Assembly: GCF_028283685.1 (NCBI RefSeq)
Contig: NZ_JAPWKF010000007.1
Location: 496,001-560,000 of the forward strand
Origin: Edaphobacter sp.
GTDB taxonomy: Bacteria > Acidobacteriota > Terriglobia > Terriglobales > Acidobacteriaceae
Reading direction: 5' to 3'
DNA length: 64,000 nt
The notes beneath the pieces are model-generated. The model searched no databases, was not told where the DNA came from, and saw only the letters and a program-made list of their open reading frames with translations. The position numbers and the translations under genes were made by a program. Below, piece by piece: positions 54,584 to 64,000 of the stretch. Positions within the stretch are counted from its first letter, which is position 1, and every line of letters begins with the position of its first letter.

Positions 54584-57436
54584 CTACTGGCAGGCTTCGC
54601 AGGTTGGGTCGTCGATGGAGCAAGCCTTGATGGAGATGGGCTCAACCGAGACGGCGTTGAGCTTTCCATCGGTGCGCTTCAGCGTCGACTTCTCCACGTG
54701 GGTTGCGCTGCGCGAGCGCAGGTAATACGTCGTCTTGAGACCGGCATGCCATGCCTCGCGATAGATGGCATCCAGCTTCTTTCCGCTGGGCTCCGCGATG
54801 TAGAGGTTGAGCGACTGCGCCTGGTCGATCCATTTCTGACGAACCGCTGCCGCCTGAATCAACCACGTCGCATCGATCTCGAAGGAGGTGGCGTAGAGCT
54901 TCTTCAGATCTTCGGGCACGCGGTCGATCGCTCCCAGAGCACCGTCGAAGTATTTCAGATCGCTGACCATCACCTCGTCCCACAGACCACGATGCTTGAG
55001 ATCGTGCACCAGCGCAGCGTTGACGACCGTGAAGTCGCCCGACATATTCGATTTCACGAAGAGATTTTGATACGTCGGCTCGATCGACTGCGTGACGCCG
55101 CAGATATTGGAGATCGTGGCCGTCGGTGCAATGGCCATGGTGTTGGAGTTACGCATTCCGACCGTCTTCACGCGCTCGCGCAGCGTAGCCCAGTCGAGCG
55201 TGGAAGCGCGGCTCAGCTCAAGAGGCGCGCTGCGATTCGTCTGCAGGAGCTCCACGGAATCTACCGGAAGGATGCCCTTGCTCCAGAGCGAGCCATCGAA
55301 GGTCGCGTAGCGTCCACGCTCGGCGGCCAGATCGACCGACGCCGAGATGGCGTAGAAGCTGATCAGCTCCATGCTCTCGTCGGCGAAGCGTACGGCCTCG
55401 TCGGAGACGAAGGGTATGCGCAGGGCGTACAGCGCATCCTGGTATCCCATCAACCCCATGCCGACGGGGCGATGGCGCAGGTTGGAGTAGCGCGCCTCGG
55501 GCACGGTGTAGAAGTTGATGTCGATCACGTTATCCAGCATGCGCATCGCGGTGTCGACGGTCTTCTTCAGGCGCACCTGGTCGATGCCGGTTGCGGTGAC
55601 ATGATTGGCAAGGTTGATCGAACCGAGATTGCAGACGGCGATCTCGCGTGCGTTGGTGTTCAGCGTGATCTCGGTGCAGAGGTTGGACGAGTGCACCACA
55701 CCGGTGTGCTGCTGCGGCGAACGCAGGTTGCATGGGTCCTTGAAGGTGATCCAGGGGTGGCCGGTCTCAAAGAGCATGGTCAACATGCGGCGCCAGAGGT
55801 CGAGGGCGCGCAGGGTACGGGCGACCTTGATCTCACCGCGGGCAGCCTTCTCTTCATAGAAAGCATAACGCTCTGCGAAAGCCTTGCCGTAGAGGTCGTG
55901 CAGATCGGGCACCTCGTCGGGCGAGAAGAGCGTCCACGAGCCATCGGCTTCGACTCGCTCCATGAAGAGGTCGGGAACCCAGTTGCAGGTGTTCATGTCG
56001 TGGGTACGACGGCGATCGTCGCCGGTGTTCTTGCGCAGGTCCAGGAACTCTTCGATGTCGATGTGCCACGTCTCGAGATAGCCGCAGACCGCGCCCTTGC
56101 GCTTACCGCCCTGGTTCACCGCAATGGCAGTATCGTTGGCGACTTTAAGGAATGGCACGACGCCCTGCGACTGACCGTTGGTGCCCTGGATATGCGCGCC
56201 GAGGCCACGCACGCCGCTCCAGTCGTTGCCGAGACCACCGGCGTACTTCGACAGCAGAGCGTTGTCCTTGATGGACTTGAAGATGTTGTCGAGGTCGTCA
56301 GAGATCGTCGTCAGGAAGCAGGACGAGAGCTGCGGACGCAATGTTCCCGCATTGAACAGGGTTGGAGTTGAGCACATGAAGTCGAACGACGAGAGCAGCT
56401 CGTAAAACTCGATAGCCTTCCCTTCGCGGTCGATCTCGCGCATGGCCAGCCCCATGGAGACGCGCATGAAGAACGCCTGCGGAAGCTCGAAGCGAACACC
56501 GCCCTCGTGCAGGAAGTAGCGGTCATACAGGGTCTGCAGGCCGAGGAACTGGAAGTTCTGATCGCGCTCCGGCTTCAGAGCGGCAGCAAGGCGTGCGAGA
56601 TCGAAGCTGCCCATCTCTTTATCCAGGATGGAGAGCTTGATTGCACGGTTCACAAACTCCGGGAAGTAGTCTTCGTAGCGAAGATCGCTGTGGCTCTGCG
56701 AGGTGGAGACACTCGAAGGCAGCACAAAGGCAATGGCCTCTTCGCGCAGGTTGTTCAGCAGAAGACGCGCGCTGACGTAGGCGTAGTTCGGCTCCTGTTC
56801 GACGAGAGAACGAGCTGCCATCGTCTGCGCGAGGCCGATCTCATGCAACAGAATGCCGTCATAGAGGTTGCGGCGCACCTCGGCCATCACAGCCTCGGGG
56901 GAGACTCCGTCCAGGCCAGTGCAAGCGCCTTTGACCTCGCGCTCGATACGAGCTTCATCGAGCGGCTCGGTGCGGCCATCGCTGAGGCGGACCTGCAGGC
57001 GAGCGCGCGAGACCGGCACCTGCTCCTCCTGGCGGCGGCGCTCCTGGGCGCGCTCTTCGCGATACAGCACGTAGGCGCGAGCGACCCTGTGCTCACTGCT
57101 GCGCATCAGGGCGAGCTCAACCTGATCCTGAATGTCTTCGATATGGATGGCGCGAGAGGAATCGGCGCGGCGGCTCAGCGTTTCGACGATATCGTGCGTC
57201 AGCGCATTCACAGCCTCGTGGATGCGGCGCGAAGAGGTGGCGCTTGTGCCTTCGACCGCGACAAACGCCTTGGTGATGGCGACTGCGATCTTATTGGCGT
57301 CGAAGGGCGAAAAGGTTCCGTTGCGGCGGATGACCTGGAAGCCGTTGTGCGACTGGGGAGTGGAGCCTGCCCCGTTCGAATAAATGGAGGGTGAAGGTGA
57401 AGGAACAGTGTCGAATGATTGCGTCGATGCGGCCAC
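54584..57436 (-). CDS. nrdA: Ribonucleotide reductase large subunit (class I)
   Basis: 950 aa, starting at GTG 57436 (VAASTQSF) with AGGAGA 5 nt upstream. An ATP-cone (about 34-123) and a second cone-like domain (about 147-228) precede the barrel. Catalytic residues are visible: Cys373 (LSSC) and Cys602 (VCNLGS) as the redox pair, Asn585, thiyl Cys587 and Glu589 in SNLCTEI; the C-terminal CEACQ is the reduction shuttle. It reduces ribonucleoside diphosphates with NrdB. The doubled N-terminal cone resembles chlamydial-type NrdA. Expression is probably controlled by the cobalamin riboswitch upstream. Confidence 0.95.
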   Translation of the reverse strand: MAASTQSFDTVPSPSPSIYSNGAGSTPQSHNGFQVIRRNGTFSPFDANKIAVAITKAFVAVEGTSATSSRRIHEAVNALTHDIVETLSRRADSSRAIHIEDIQDQVELALMRSSEHRVARAYVLYREERAQERRRQEEQVPVSRARLQVRLSDGRTEPLDEARIEREVKGACTGLDGVSPEAVMAEVRRNLYDGILLHEIGLAQTMAARSLVEQEPNYAYVSARLLLNNLREEAIAFVLPSSVSTSQSHSDLRYEDYFPEFVNRAIKLSILDKEMGSFDLARLAAALKPERDQNFQFLGLQTLYDRYFLHEGGVRFELPQAFFMRVSMGLAMREIDREGKAIEFYELLSSFDFMCSTPTLFNAGTLRPQLSSCFLTTISDDLDNIFKSIKDNALLSKYAGGLGNDWSGVRGLGAHIQGTNGQSQGVVPFLKVANDTAIAVNQGGKRKGAVCGYLETWHIDIEEFLDLRKNTGDDRRRTHDMNTCNWVPDLFMERVEADGSWTLFSPDEVPDLHDLYGKAFAERYAFYEEKAARGEIKVARTLRALDLWRRMLTMLFETGHPWITFKDPCNLRSPQQHTGVVHSSNLCTEITLNTNAREIAVCNLGSINLANHVTATGIDQVRLKKTVDTAMRMLDNVIDINFYTVPEARYSNLRHRPVGMGLMGYQDALYALRIPFVSDEAVRFADESMELISFYAISASVDLAAERGRYATFDGSLWSKGILPVDSVELLQTNRSAPLELSRASTLDWATLRERVKTVGMRNSNTMAIAPTATISNICGVTQSIEPTYQNLFVKSNMSGDFTVVNAALVHDLKHRGLWDEVMVSDLKYFDGALGAIDRVPEDLKKLYATSFEIDATWLIQAAAVRQKWIDQAQSLNLYIAEPSGKKLDAIYREAWHAGLKTTYYLRSRSATHVEKSTLKRTDGKLNAVSVEPISIKACSIDDPTCEACQ

Positions 57437-57551
57437 GGGGAGTCTCCTTGTGGCCTCGGAAGCGATGCGGGGACGACAGCGAGACATCTCCCGGAACGAG
57501 AAGACGAGCCGCTGCCACCTCGCCCCCCCTCGGAGGCGTCAGCGAATATTT

Positions 57552-57705
57552 CCGTGGCAGGTCTTCGGACTTACAGGATCAACCTACTTGCCGGACTTCC
57601 CGGGTGATACCCAGTGTCGTTTCGGCGTTCGTACCTGCTTACCGCTGCGGGGCAGTTCCGGATTTTCACCGGATTCCCTTTTCACCCTCTGTATGAGGAA
57701 CCAAG
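57552..57705 (-). ncRNA. Cobalamin riboswitch upstream of nrdAB
   Basis: On the minus strand the canonical elements follow in order: AAAAGGGAAT, CCGGTGAAAATCCGGA, CTGCCCCGCAGCGGTAAG, CACTGGG...CCCGGGAAG, and the B12 box AGTCCGAAGACCTGCCA (57571-57555). The aptamer ends about 115 nt before the GTG of nrdA. This linker contains a run of G around 57525-57533 and a CCTCC segment that could form the expression platform. Cobalamin should switch the operon off. The remainder of the 57437-57883 gap contains no gene. Confidence 0.93.
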
Positions 57706-57883
57706 GAACTAGCTCACTATATCTAGAGTCCTGTCGCGACGCAATACTACATCTTGTGAATATCTTGCAGAATACCTCTACGCATAGCATCCGCCGGTCT
57801 CACCGGCCGCGTGCCCGCGCAGGAAAGCCAGCGGATGCATTTCTGAGATCCGCTGGGTTTAATACTGCCTTTTGACTGGCCGT

Positions 57884-59407
57884 CTATGCCATCTGATCGG
57901 CGCTGTACTGCGCGATCAAGCCGGACAAATGAGCCCGGATGGAGGCATGTGCCGGATCGTCGGCGAGGTTGGTCAGCTCCAAGGGATCAGCTCGTTCATC
58001 GAAGAGCATCGCACCGTGCGCCGCCTTTTCGCCGAACTCCACGTAGCGCCAACGCTCGGTGCGCACCGCCGTTCCGTAGACAGTATGGCCGTCTTCGCTC
58101 CAGATGCTGAAGGCCGGATTGTCCCACGCGCTGGAGGGATCGTTGAGGAGCGGCATCAGGCTTCGTCCCTGCAACTGGGGATCGTGCGGCAGACCGCAGA
58201 TCTCCGCCAGCGTGGGGTAGAGGTCGAGGGACTGCACGGTGCGGTAGCAGCTTCGCCCGTTCCCTTTCCCCTCGGGCACGCGGATGATGAGCGGGACTCT
58301 CGTTCCCATCTCGAAGAGGGATCCTGCCTTCGACCACTTACCGCGCTCGCCGAGCTGGTAGCCATGATCGGGGACGAAGACGACGACGGTGTTGTCGCGC
58401 AGCCCCTGCTCATCCAGAGCCTCAAGGACGCGGCCGATATTCCAGTCCACCCAGGAGATAGAGGCGAGATAAGCGCGGAGGACCATCTTCGCCTCCAGCT
58501 CGCTGGCTCCACGGCGGATAAAGAGATCGGCGTTAACCTTGCGAATGGAGGCCGCAGGGAACCCCTGCGGCACGGTCGGCCAGGCATCAAAGTTCTGCGG
58601 CAACTCCAGCTTGTCCAGGTCGTAGAGATCGTAGAAGCTCTGCGGAGCCTCCGGCGGGCTGTGCGGCTTGGAGAAACCGCAGCCGAGAAAGAAGGGCCGA
58701 TCGCCGTGCTTGCGCAGGAACTCGATGGCGAGATCCGCGGAGTGATTCTCCGGATGTCCCGTCCCGTCGCCTGCAACGACAAGCATGCGGTCAGAGTGCG
58801 CTCCGTGAGAGCCGTCCTCTTCGCCACCGTGATTGGGAAGCGGCCCGGGAATGCCCGGCGGTGGCGGTGGCACAGGCTCCTGTGGCGCCTTGATGACCGT
58901 CTCGTCGGGGAACGTCTTGCCTGCGACCTTCGCCTCGTCGAAGCCTACAGTGGTCCAGGCCTTGGGATCGTCGAGGCCGCCGTGAAAGATCTTTCCGGTG
59001 CGAAAGGTCGTGTAGCCGTTCTCCTTGAAGTGCTGCGGCAGGCTGACCCAGTCGGGATGAGCGGCGCGCACATCGGTACGATTGCCCAGCACCGTCGTCA
59101 GGCTGGGCTTGCGGCCAGTCAGCAGCGAAGCGCGGGACGGATTGCAGAGAGGAAACTGGCAGTAGTTACGATCGAAGCGCACGCCGCTGCTGGCCAACTC
59201 GTCGAGGTGCGGCGTCTGCGCGCGCGACAGGCTTCCGTAGCAGCTAAGCTCGGCGTTCATGTCGTCGGACATGATGAACAGGACATTCAGCGGCCGCTTG
59301 CGTTTGGAGCTGGCGGAGTGAGGCTTCGATGCTTGAGCAGAGACGCTGACCGCGCCGAGCCCGGCCGTGGCCGCGATACCGGATAGAAAACTTCTACGGG
59401 ACGACAT
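57884..59407 (-). CDS. Exported sulfatase (formylglycine-dependent)
   Basis: 507 aa. Tat-like signal (SSRRSFLSGIAATAG). Sulfatase features: VLFIMSDDMNAEL with Asp48/Asp49 metal ligands, the CNPSRASLLTGRK signature with Cys88 to be converted to formylglycine, and VFVPDHGYQLGERGKWSK. The sequence style is that of iduronate/choline-sulfatase-type enzymes acting on sulfated sugars. It follows the TonB receptor gene by 79 bp, so it probably serves a sulfated glycan imported by it. A formylglycine-generating enzyme must be encoded elsewhere. Confidence 0.9.
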   Translation of the reverse strand: MSSRRSFLSGIAATAGLGAVSVSAQASKPHSASSKRKRPLNVLFIMSDDMNAELSCYGSLSRAQTPHLDELASSGVRFDRNYCQFPLCNPSRASLLTGRKPSLTTVLGNRTDVRAAHPDWVSLPQHFKENGYTTFRTGKIFHGGLDDPKAWTTVGFDEAKVAGKTFPDETVIKAPQEPVPPPPPGIPGPLPNHGGEEDGSHGAHSDRMLVVAGDGTGHPENHSADLAIEFLRKHGDRPFFLGCGFSKPHSPPEAPQSFYDLYDLDKLELPQNFDAWPTVPQGFPAASIRKVNADLFIRRGASELEAKMVLRAYLASISWVDWNIGRVLEALDEQGLRDNTVVVFVPDHGYQLGERGKWSKAGSLFEMGTRVPLIIRVPEGKGNGRSCYRTVQSLDLYPTLAEICGLPHDPQLQGRSLMPLLNDPSSAWDNPAFSIWSEDGHTVYGTAVRTERWRYVEFGEKAAHGAMLFDERADPLELTNLADDPAHASIRAHLSGLIAQYSADQMA

Positions 59408-59486
59408 AAGACCTCTCTTCCTGTCGTTGAATCGGCGACGGGCGAGCCTGAGCTCGCCCGTCGTGTTGTGCTGCGGCTGGTATCAA

Positions 59487-62400
59487 CTAGAAGTTGATGT
59501 GCCCTGCCAGCTGCCAGTCACGGTTTCCGGATGCACCTGTGAACCGACCGAAGGTCGTGGAGCCAGGGGTCCAGACCGAGTTCAATCCAGTGAAGGTGTG
59601 CTTGTGGGTGACGTTCAGGCAGTTCGCCTCGAAGATGAACTTGTAGCGATCGCTTCCGAGATTGATCGAACGCTTCACGCCCATGTCGAGGTTGTACTTT
59701 CCAGGCGTCTCCATGTTGAAGGCATGCGTTCTTGCTGCATTACCGATCAGGTAGACGGGATTGGCCGCGGTGAACAGGTTCTTCGGAGCAGCAAATGCAT
59801 TGGGATCGAGATACTGCGTGGTGAAGTCCGATCCCGTGTTCTTGCTGCCGTAGGAACCGTTGATACGGCCGGTTCCGTGATAGTCCGCGTTGAGGTCCGG
59901 AACGCAGGTTCCTACCTCGGTGCGGCATCCCGACGATGTGACTGCCACCGGCGATCCTCCAATGTAGGTAAAGATGCCGGACATCTGCCATCCTCCCACG
60001 AGCGTCCTCACCAGGGCGTTGTTCGCGCCGATGTGATCCTTGCCGAAGGGAAGCTGCCAGACACCGAAGGCCGAGACCGAATGCGGCACCGCCTGTGTGC
60101 TCGAAGAACGGTCGATGCGGTTTTGCGAGTAAGAGGCCGAGGTTCCCGAGACGACTCCCGAGGGCAGATCAAAACCGCCACGGAAGGTGCCGTCGTCGCC
60201 GATGTTATGCGCGTAGGTGTAGTTCAGCGTGTAGCTCAAGCCCTTCCAGCTCCTCTGAACCAGCGAGAGTTGGAGAGAGTTGTAGCTGATATTGGCGATG
60301 TTGGCGCCCCAGAGATCGGAGACGCTGGAGTACTGCGGAAAGGCCCGCAGCATCTGCGAGATCGTCAGACGGCTGCTCTTTGCCGCGGCCGCTGCCACTC
60401 CGGTGTATGGCACCTGAATTCCTGGCATCGCCGCCTGCGCCTTCGCGATGTTGGCCGAGGTTGCAGGAGCGTCGAGGATGGACGACGTCGTCGACGTAGC
60501 CGAGGAGACACCACCCAGCCCGGCGAGGTAGACCGGGTTCAGGCTGTTGGACCAGTAACCGCGACCATTGGCGCCGCTGGGGTTGATGAAGTGAGCCTGG
60601 CTGCCGGCGTAGTTCACCGCGATCGTCAGATCATTGGTGATCGAACGCTGCACGCCCGCGTTGTAGAAGACGACCTGCGGTGCCCTGCCCGAGAGATACG
60701 GATCGGCATATCCGGGAGCGGAACCTGCCGTGACGAAGTTACCGGAGCTGTTGAGATAGTTGCCAGTATTCAGGATAAGGCTGGAGGCGTTGGGAGCCGT
60801 CACCGAGGGAGCCGTGTAGCCGGGGCCGCCCCAGTCCGTGTTGCCCATACCCAGCGCCGCAAACCCGGCGCTGTTGTTGAGGTAGAAGGAAGGTCCGCTG
60901 CCCGCTCCGGTGGCCACTTCGGCGGGAGCCGTAGCCGTCACTCCGGTAAGTCCGAGCTGACCTGTACCGGTACCAGCACCTGCGCGACCACCAACGCCGC
61001 CTGCGCGGGAGTACGCTATCGCGAATCCGCCACGGATAACGGTCTTGTCATTCACCGAATAGGCAAAGCCGAGACGAGGGCCGATGTTCTTGAAGTAGGC
61101 GTGGACAGGAGTGGCGCAGTTGCAGCTGATACCGGCACCGCGGTTACCTGCGAACTGAAGCGCGCCGAGGTTTCCGGTTGCAGGATTGGTCATCGTGGGA
61201 TCGAGATAGCTCCAGCGATTCAGCACCTCGTGGAAGGGCGAGAAGTAATCCCAGCGCAGACCGATGTTAACCGTCAGCTTCGGCGTTACCTTCCAGTCAT
61301 CCTGGATATAGGGAGAGACTGCCTTGTAGCGGCCGCCGGTCTCACTCGTCGCCTGGATGGCATAGGTTGGCGTTCCGCCCACTGCGCCGAGCATATAGCT
61401 GGCGTAGGAGTAACCCGACGATGCCGTCGACAGCGTGCTGCCCGCAAAGTTCGCGGTGGAATTGGCATTGAACGGCAGAACCACGATGCCGCTGGGACCG
61501 CTCTGCGCGGCGACGTTATCCTGCAGCCACTGCATCTGGATTCCTATGGTGAGCGAGTGCTTGCCCTTGGTCAGCGCAACGTTGTCGACGAGGGTGAAGG
61601 TATTCGGAACGGTCGCTCCGGAGGCTGTGGAAGCACCTGCGCCGGTCCACTGTCCCTGCACCGTGCCAAACAGCTGCGTCGTTCCGAAGGTTGCTCCGGG
61701 GAAGTTCTGCGAGGCCTGTCCGCCGGGGAGATTGGTGATTCCGAGATCGCTTGCCTGGTAACCGGCTACGCCCTGCGTAAGCGCCGTAACCGGCTGAGCG
61801 AAGCGCGTGAAGCCAAACTTGAACTGGTTCACCAGTCGATCCGTGATCGCCCAGGAGTGCTCCACGTCCGTGATGAACGGCTTGATGCTGGCGTAGGTTC
61901 CCCAGGTATAGGGCAGCGGCAGCTGGACCGTGCTGCTGCCGATCACGTAAGGCTGGTTGGTACGGGTTCCCATACCGAGCACATACGAGATGCGCTGCCG
62001 CGAGGTCAGGTCGTAGTCCACGCGCGTATCGAACGACCAGTTGTCGTAGCCCGAGGGCAGGCCGCCGAGGTAGTTGTTCTCGCGGTTCGAGTTCGTCGGC
62101 TGCGGCAGATACTTCTGCATGGCCTGAGCGATCGGCGAGAGATAGCTGGCGGGGATAACGTTGAGGGTCGGCGTGCCATTCAGCTGTCCGCGGAAGGGCT
62201 GACGGGTGCAGGTGCCACCGACGCAGCTGGTCGTGGTCGGATCGTAGATCTGACCTGCGAGGCCGGTCTGCGAGGTGTTGGTCAGATTCGTTCCAGCCGG
62301 CAGTAGCTGCGTGAAGTCACCGGCCTGCATCTGGGTCGTCGGAATGGTATTCGAGACCGGGTTCGCGCCGTTACGGCCGTGGTAGCGGTCATACGAGGCA

Positions 62401-63377
62401 AAGAAGAAGCCTTTATTGTGCGTCAACGGGATCGGGCCGCCGAACGTGCCCGCAATCTCGTTCTGGTTTTCGTACGGCTTCTTCGCATTCGGGTTCGTCG
62501 CCAGAGCCGACTTCGCCGTGTAGCCCCACGTATCGAAGATGGTGTTGCGGAAGAACATCGCCGCGGAGCCGTGATACTTGTTGCCGCCCGACTTCATGGT
62601 GAAGTTGATCAGACCGGCGCCCTGATACTCAGCCGGTGGGCTGCTGGTGACGACCTGGAACTGATCGACGGCGTCGACGTTAAGGCCGTTCGAGATCGGA
62701 CGGTTATCTCCCTGCTGATTGATGGTCGACACCGGAAGGCCGTCGAGATAGACCTCGGCAAGATAGTTTCCCGTGCCTGCAATAATCGGCGACCGGGAGC
62801 CGCTCTGCGCTCCGGGAACGAGAGTTGCGAACGCGGTCGGATCACGCTGCTGTCCGCTCATCTGCAGGGGAAGATTGGAGTAGGTCTCGTTCTCCATCAC
62901 GGCGCCGAGCGTCGCGTTGGTCGTCTCCAGCTGCGGAGGAGCCTCAGAGACGGTCACGCTCTGATCCGCTTGTCCGATCGTGAGGGCCAGGTTCACGCCA
63001 ACCGTATGCAGTGCGTCGACCTGGATGTTCTGCTGCGTCAGGCCAGAGAAGCCGGGAGCGCTGACTGAGATGTCGTATTTGCCGGGGATCAGCGGAGAGA
63101 TCGTATACAGGCCATCTCCCGTGGTCGAACGTGTTGTTGTCACGCCGGACGCCTGGTTCTTTGCCGTCACCTTTGCATTGGGAACAACAGCTCCCGTTGC
63201 ATCGGTCACCGTACCTTGAATTGCACCTTCACCCGCAGTCTGGGCATACAGCATTCCAACGTGCGTTACGGACCCGATCGCAAAAACCATGGGAAGAACT
63301 TTTAGAGCGGCAGCAAATGCTGCGGTGGGTGCTAGACGCCGTGAACCGGCGAGGACACCTCGAAGATGAAGAGTCAC
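59487..63377 (-). CDS. Large TonB-dependent receptor, upstream of sulfatase
   Basis: 1296 aa, starting at GTG 63377 with GGAGGA 8 nt upstream; the longer frame has no conserved residues. Signal region (LKVLPMVFAIGSVTHVGML, cut near YAQ), regulatory-like domain (AIQGTVTDATGAVVPNA), plug (YSNLPLQMSGQQRDP, VYLDGLPVSTINQQG) and barrel ending in HINF. It likely imports a large, possibly sulfated, substrate. Its promoter carries TTGACA inside TTCTTCTATTGACA, mirrored by the GH35 promoter. Confidence 0.9.
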   Translation of the reverse strand: MTLHLRGVLAGSRRLAPTAAFAAALKVLPMVFAIGSVTHVGMLYAQTAGEGAIQGTVTDATGAVVPNAKVTAKNQASGVTTTRSTTGDGLYTISPLIPGKYDISVSAPGFSGLTQQNIQVDALHTVGVNLALTIGQADQSVTVSEAPPQLETTNATLGAVMENETYSNLPLQMSGQQRDPTAFATLVPGAQSGSRSPIIAGTGNYLAEVYLDGLPVSTINQQGDNRPISNGLNVDAVDQFQVVTSSPPAEYQGAGLINFTMKSGGNKYHGSAAMFFRNTIFDTWGYTAKSALATNPNAKKPYENQNEIAGTFGGPIPLTHNKGFFFASYDRYHGRNGANPVSNTIPTTQMQAGDFTQLLPAGTNLTNTSQTGLAGQIYDPTTTSCVGGTCTRQPFRGQLNGTPTLNVIPASYLSPIAQAMQKYLPQPTNSNRENNYLGGLPSGYDNWSFDTRVDYDLTSRQRISYVLGMGTRTNQPYVIGSSTVQLPLPYTWGTYASIKPFITDVEHSWAITDRLVNQFKFGFTRFAQPVTALTQGVAGYQASDLGITNLPGGQASQNFPGATFGTTQLFGTVQGQWTGAGASTASGATVPNTFTLVDNVALTKGKHSLTIGIQMQWLQDNVAAQSGPSGIVVLPFNANSTANFAGSTLSTASSGYSYASYMLGAVGGTPTYAIQATSETGGRYKAVSPYIQDDWKVTPKLTVNIGLRWDYFSPFHEVLNRWSYLDPTMTNPATGNLGALQFAGNRGAGISCNCATPVHAYFKNIGPRLGFAYSVNDKTVIRGGFAIAYSRAGGVGGRAGAGTGTGQLGLTGVTATAPAEVATGAGSGPSFYLNNSAGFAALGMGNTDWGGPGYTAPSVTAPNASSLILNTGNYLNSSGNFVTAGSAPGYADPYLSGRAPQVVFYNAGVQRSITNDLTIAVNYAGSQAHFINPSGANGRGYWSNSLNPVYLAGLGGVSSATSTTSSILDAPATSANIAKAQAAMPGIQVPYTGVAAAAAKSSRLTISQMLRAFPQYSSVSDLWGANIANISYNSLQLSLVQRSWKGLSYTLNYTYAHNIGDDGTFRGGFDLPSGVVSGTSASYSQNRIDRSSSTQAVPHSVSAFGVWQLPFGKDHIGANNALVRTLVGGWQMSGIFTYIGGSPVAVTSSGCRTEVGTCVPDLNADYHGTGRINGSYGSKNTGSDFTTQYLDPNAFAAPKNLFTAANPVYLIGNAARTHAFNMETPGKYNLDMGVKRSINLGSDRYKFIFEANCLNVTHKHTFTGLNSVWTPGSTTFGRFTGASGNRDWQLAGHINF

Positions 63378-63437
63378 CAGACATTCCTCCAGAAGCTTTC
63401 GATAACGTGCGTGAAAGTACTCTTCGTAAAATACGTT

Positions 63438-63581
63438 TGTCAATAGAAGAATAATTCCCTAATTGCAGCCACACTTCTTCGAATCCGCACCTTTACTGCA
63501 TTTTCAGACAACACGGGCATTTGGGATATCCGTAAACAAAATAGGCAGTATGGTGTACAGGAAATAGTTCTTCTATTGACA
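63438..63581. promoter_or_regulatory. Mirrored promoter elements, TonB receptor / GH35
   Basis: The 14-nt element TTCTTCTATTGACA occurs on the plus strand at 63568-63581 and, perfectly inverted, on the minus strand at 63451-63438. Each points towards its own gene, and each ends in a consensus -35 (TTGACA). A shared activator or repressor bound at or beside the -35 would control both directions. Confidence 0.6.
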
Positions 63582-63611
63582 TCATTGCTTTCGGCTCCTT
63601 ACCCTTCGCTG

Positions 63612-64000
63612 GTGAAGACTCTCCGGACATACACCCTGCTGGCCTTGATGCCCCTGATGGCGGCGACAGCGTTTTCGCAGCCGCCCTCTGCCCATCGCTT
63701 CGCCGTGGAAGGAGATCACTTCACCCTGAACGGCAAGCCCTTCCAGGTCATCTCCGGGGAACTTCACTATGCGCGCATTCCGCGGCAGTACTGGCGGGCG
63801 CGCCTCCGCATGGCGCGAGCGATGGGCCTGAACACGATCGCAACCTACGTCTTCTGGAACGTTCATGAGCCGCAGCCCGGCGTCTTCGACTTCACGGGAA
63901 ACAACGATCTCGCCTCCTTTATCAAAATGGCCCAGGAAGAGCACTTGAAGGTGCTGCTGCGCGCAGGACCCTACAGCTGCGCGGAGTGGGAGTTTGGCGG
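63612..64000 (+). CDS. GH35 beta-galactosidase, N-terminus only (cut by window edge)
   Basis: 129 residues before the edge. Signal peptide (VKTLRTYTLLALMPLMAAT, cut near AFSQ), then the GH35 N-terminal pattern: FTLNGKPFQVISGELHYARI, YWRARLRMARAMGLNTIATY, VFWNVHEPQPGVFDF, and LLRAGPYSCAEWEFGG. The catalytic Glu residues lie beyond the window. The start GTG 63612 gives a normal signal peptide; no good ribosome site is seen. It is divergent from the TonB receptor/sulfatase operon and shares a promoter element with it. Confidence 0.85.
   Translation, partial: MKTLRTYTLLALMPLMAATAFSQPPSAHRFAVEGDHFTLNGKPFQVISGELHYARIPRQYWRARLRMARAMGLNTIATYVFWNVHEPQPGVFDFTGNNDLASFIKMAQEEHLKVLLRAGPYSCAEWEFG

Noticed and set aside
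57481..57490. GAGACATCTC, one base from the LacI-type operator core
   Set aside because: It is not a perfect palindrome, lacks the TTGACA-N18 promoter at the fixed distance, and sits between the riboswitch and nrdA, which have another control.
59367..62306. A 979-aa open frame on the plus strand
   Set aside because: It lies antisense to the large TonB receptor and has no conserved motif; it is a by-product of the receptor's codon use.
1..64000. tRNA, rRNA, insertion sequences, prophage, CRISPR arrays
   Set aside because: I looked for cloverleaf-like sequences, transposase motifs, terminal repeats and regularly spaced repeats and saw none; a small tRNA could still be missed by eye.

Overview
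The window looks like a piece of an Acidobacteriota chromosome (class Terriglobia, of the Granulicella/Terriglobus/Edaphobacter kind). The evidence is the GC-rich coding sequence with long antisense open frames, three very large TonB-dependent receptors that carry an N-terminal carboxypeptidase-regulatory-like domain (a hallmark of soil acidobacteria), many exported carbohydrate and quinoprotein genes, and housekeeping genes in between. This is an inference from content; no rRNA is present. I saw no tRNA, rRNA, insertion sequence, prophage or CRISPR array.

Layout. (1) 1-4115: D-glucarate catabolism on the minus strand (kdgD, a gudP-like transporter, and gudD running off the left edge) with a divergent LysR regulator. 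(2) 4126-8524: a regulator that fuses an IclR-type DNA-binding domain to a sugar-binding-protein domain, divergent from an AraA-like isomerase and a GH39-like secreted glycosidase; two copies of a TTTCA-N5-TGGAA box lie between them. (3) 8652-25761: a LacI-centred locus. A TonB receptor, a heme/helix-hairpin-helix protein and a seven-gene quinoprotein/sugar operon each start from a strong TTGACA-N18-TAnnnT promoter with the same TGAGACGTCTCA palindrome 10-13 nt downstream of the -10. The seven genes are two beta-propellers, a cupin isomerase-like protein, a TIM-barrel epimerase-like protein, a Gfo/Idh oxidoreductase, a DUF1080 protein and a DUF4432 epimerase-like protein. A PQQ dehydrogenase and a diheme cytochrome lie just upstream. 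I read this as one regulon for oxidation-first breakdown of a glycoside. (4) 25861-30498: dnaJ, a Nei-type glycosylase, a 56-aa gene and dnaK. (5) 30797-33548: a small lipoprotein, a DHA2 exporter and a VOC protein. (6) 33850-42479: a type IV pilus/type II secretion inner-membrane set (pseudopilin, PilP/O/N/M-like, frameshifted PilB, GspF/PilC) with no secretin, interrupted by HdeD-like and DUF2959 genes. (7) 42641-45414: an A-type Fe-S carrier, two small membrane proteins, and gnd. (8) 45613-53020: a TonB receptor, an M19 dipeptidase, and an exported RidA plus Tat-exported amine oxidase pair. (9) 53418-57705: a class Ic-like ribonucleotide reductase (nrdAB) behind a cobalamin riboswitch. (10) 57884-64000: a TonB receptor and sulfatase operon divergent from a GH35 beta-galactosidase (cut by the right edge), with mirrored TTCTTCTATTGACA promoter elements.

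The strongest points for a second look are the LacI/quinoprotein regulon, the tyrosine-less NrdB under B12 control, the IclR/sugar-binding-protein fusion with its repeated operator, and the frameshift in pilB.
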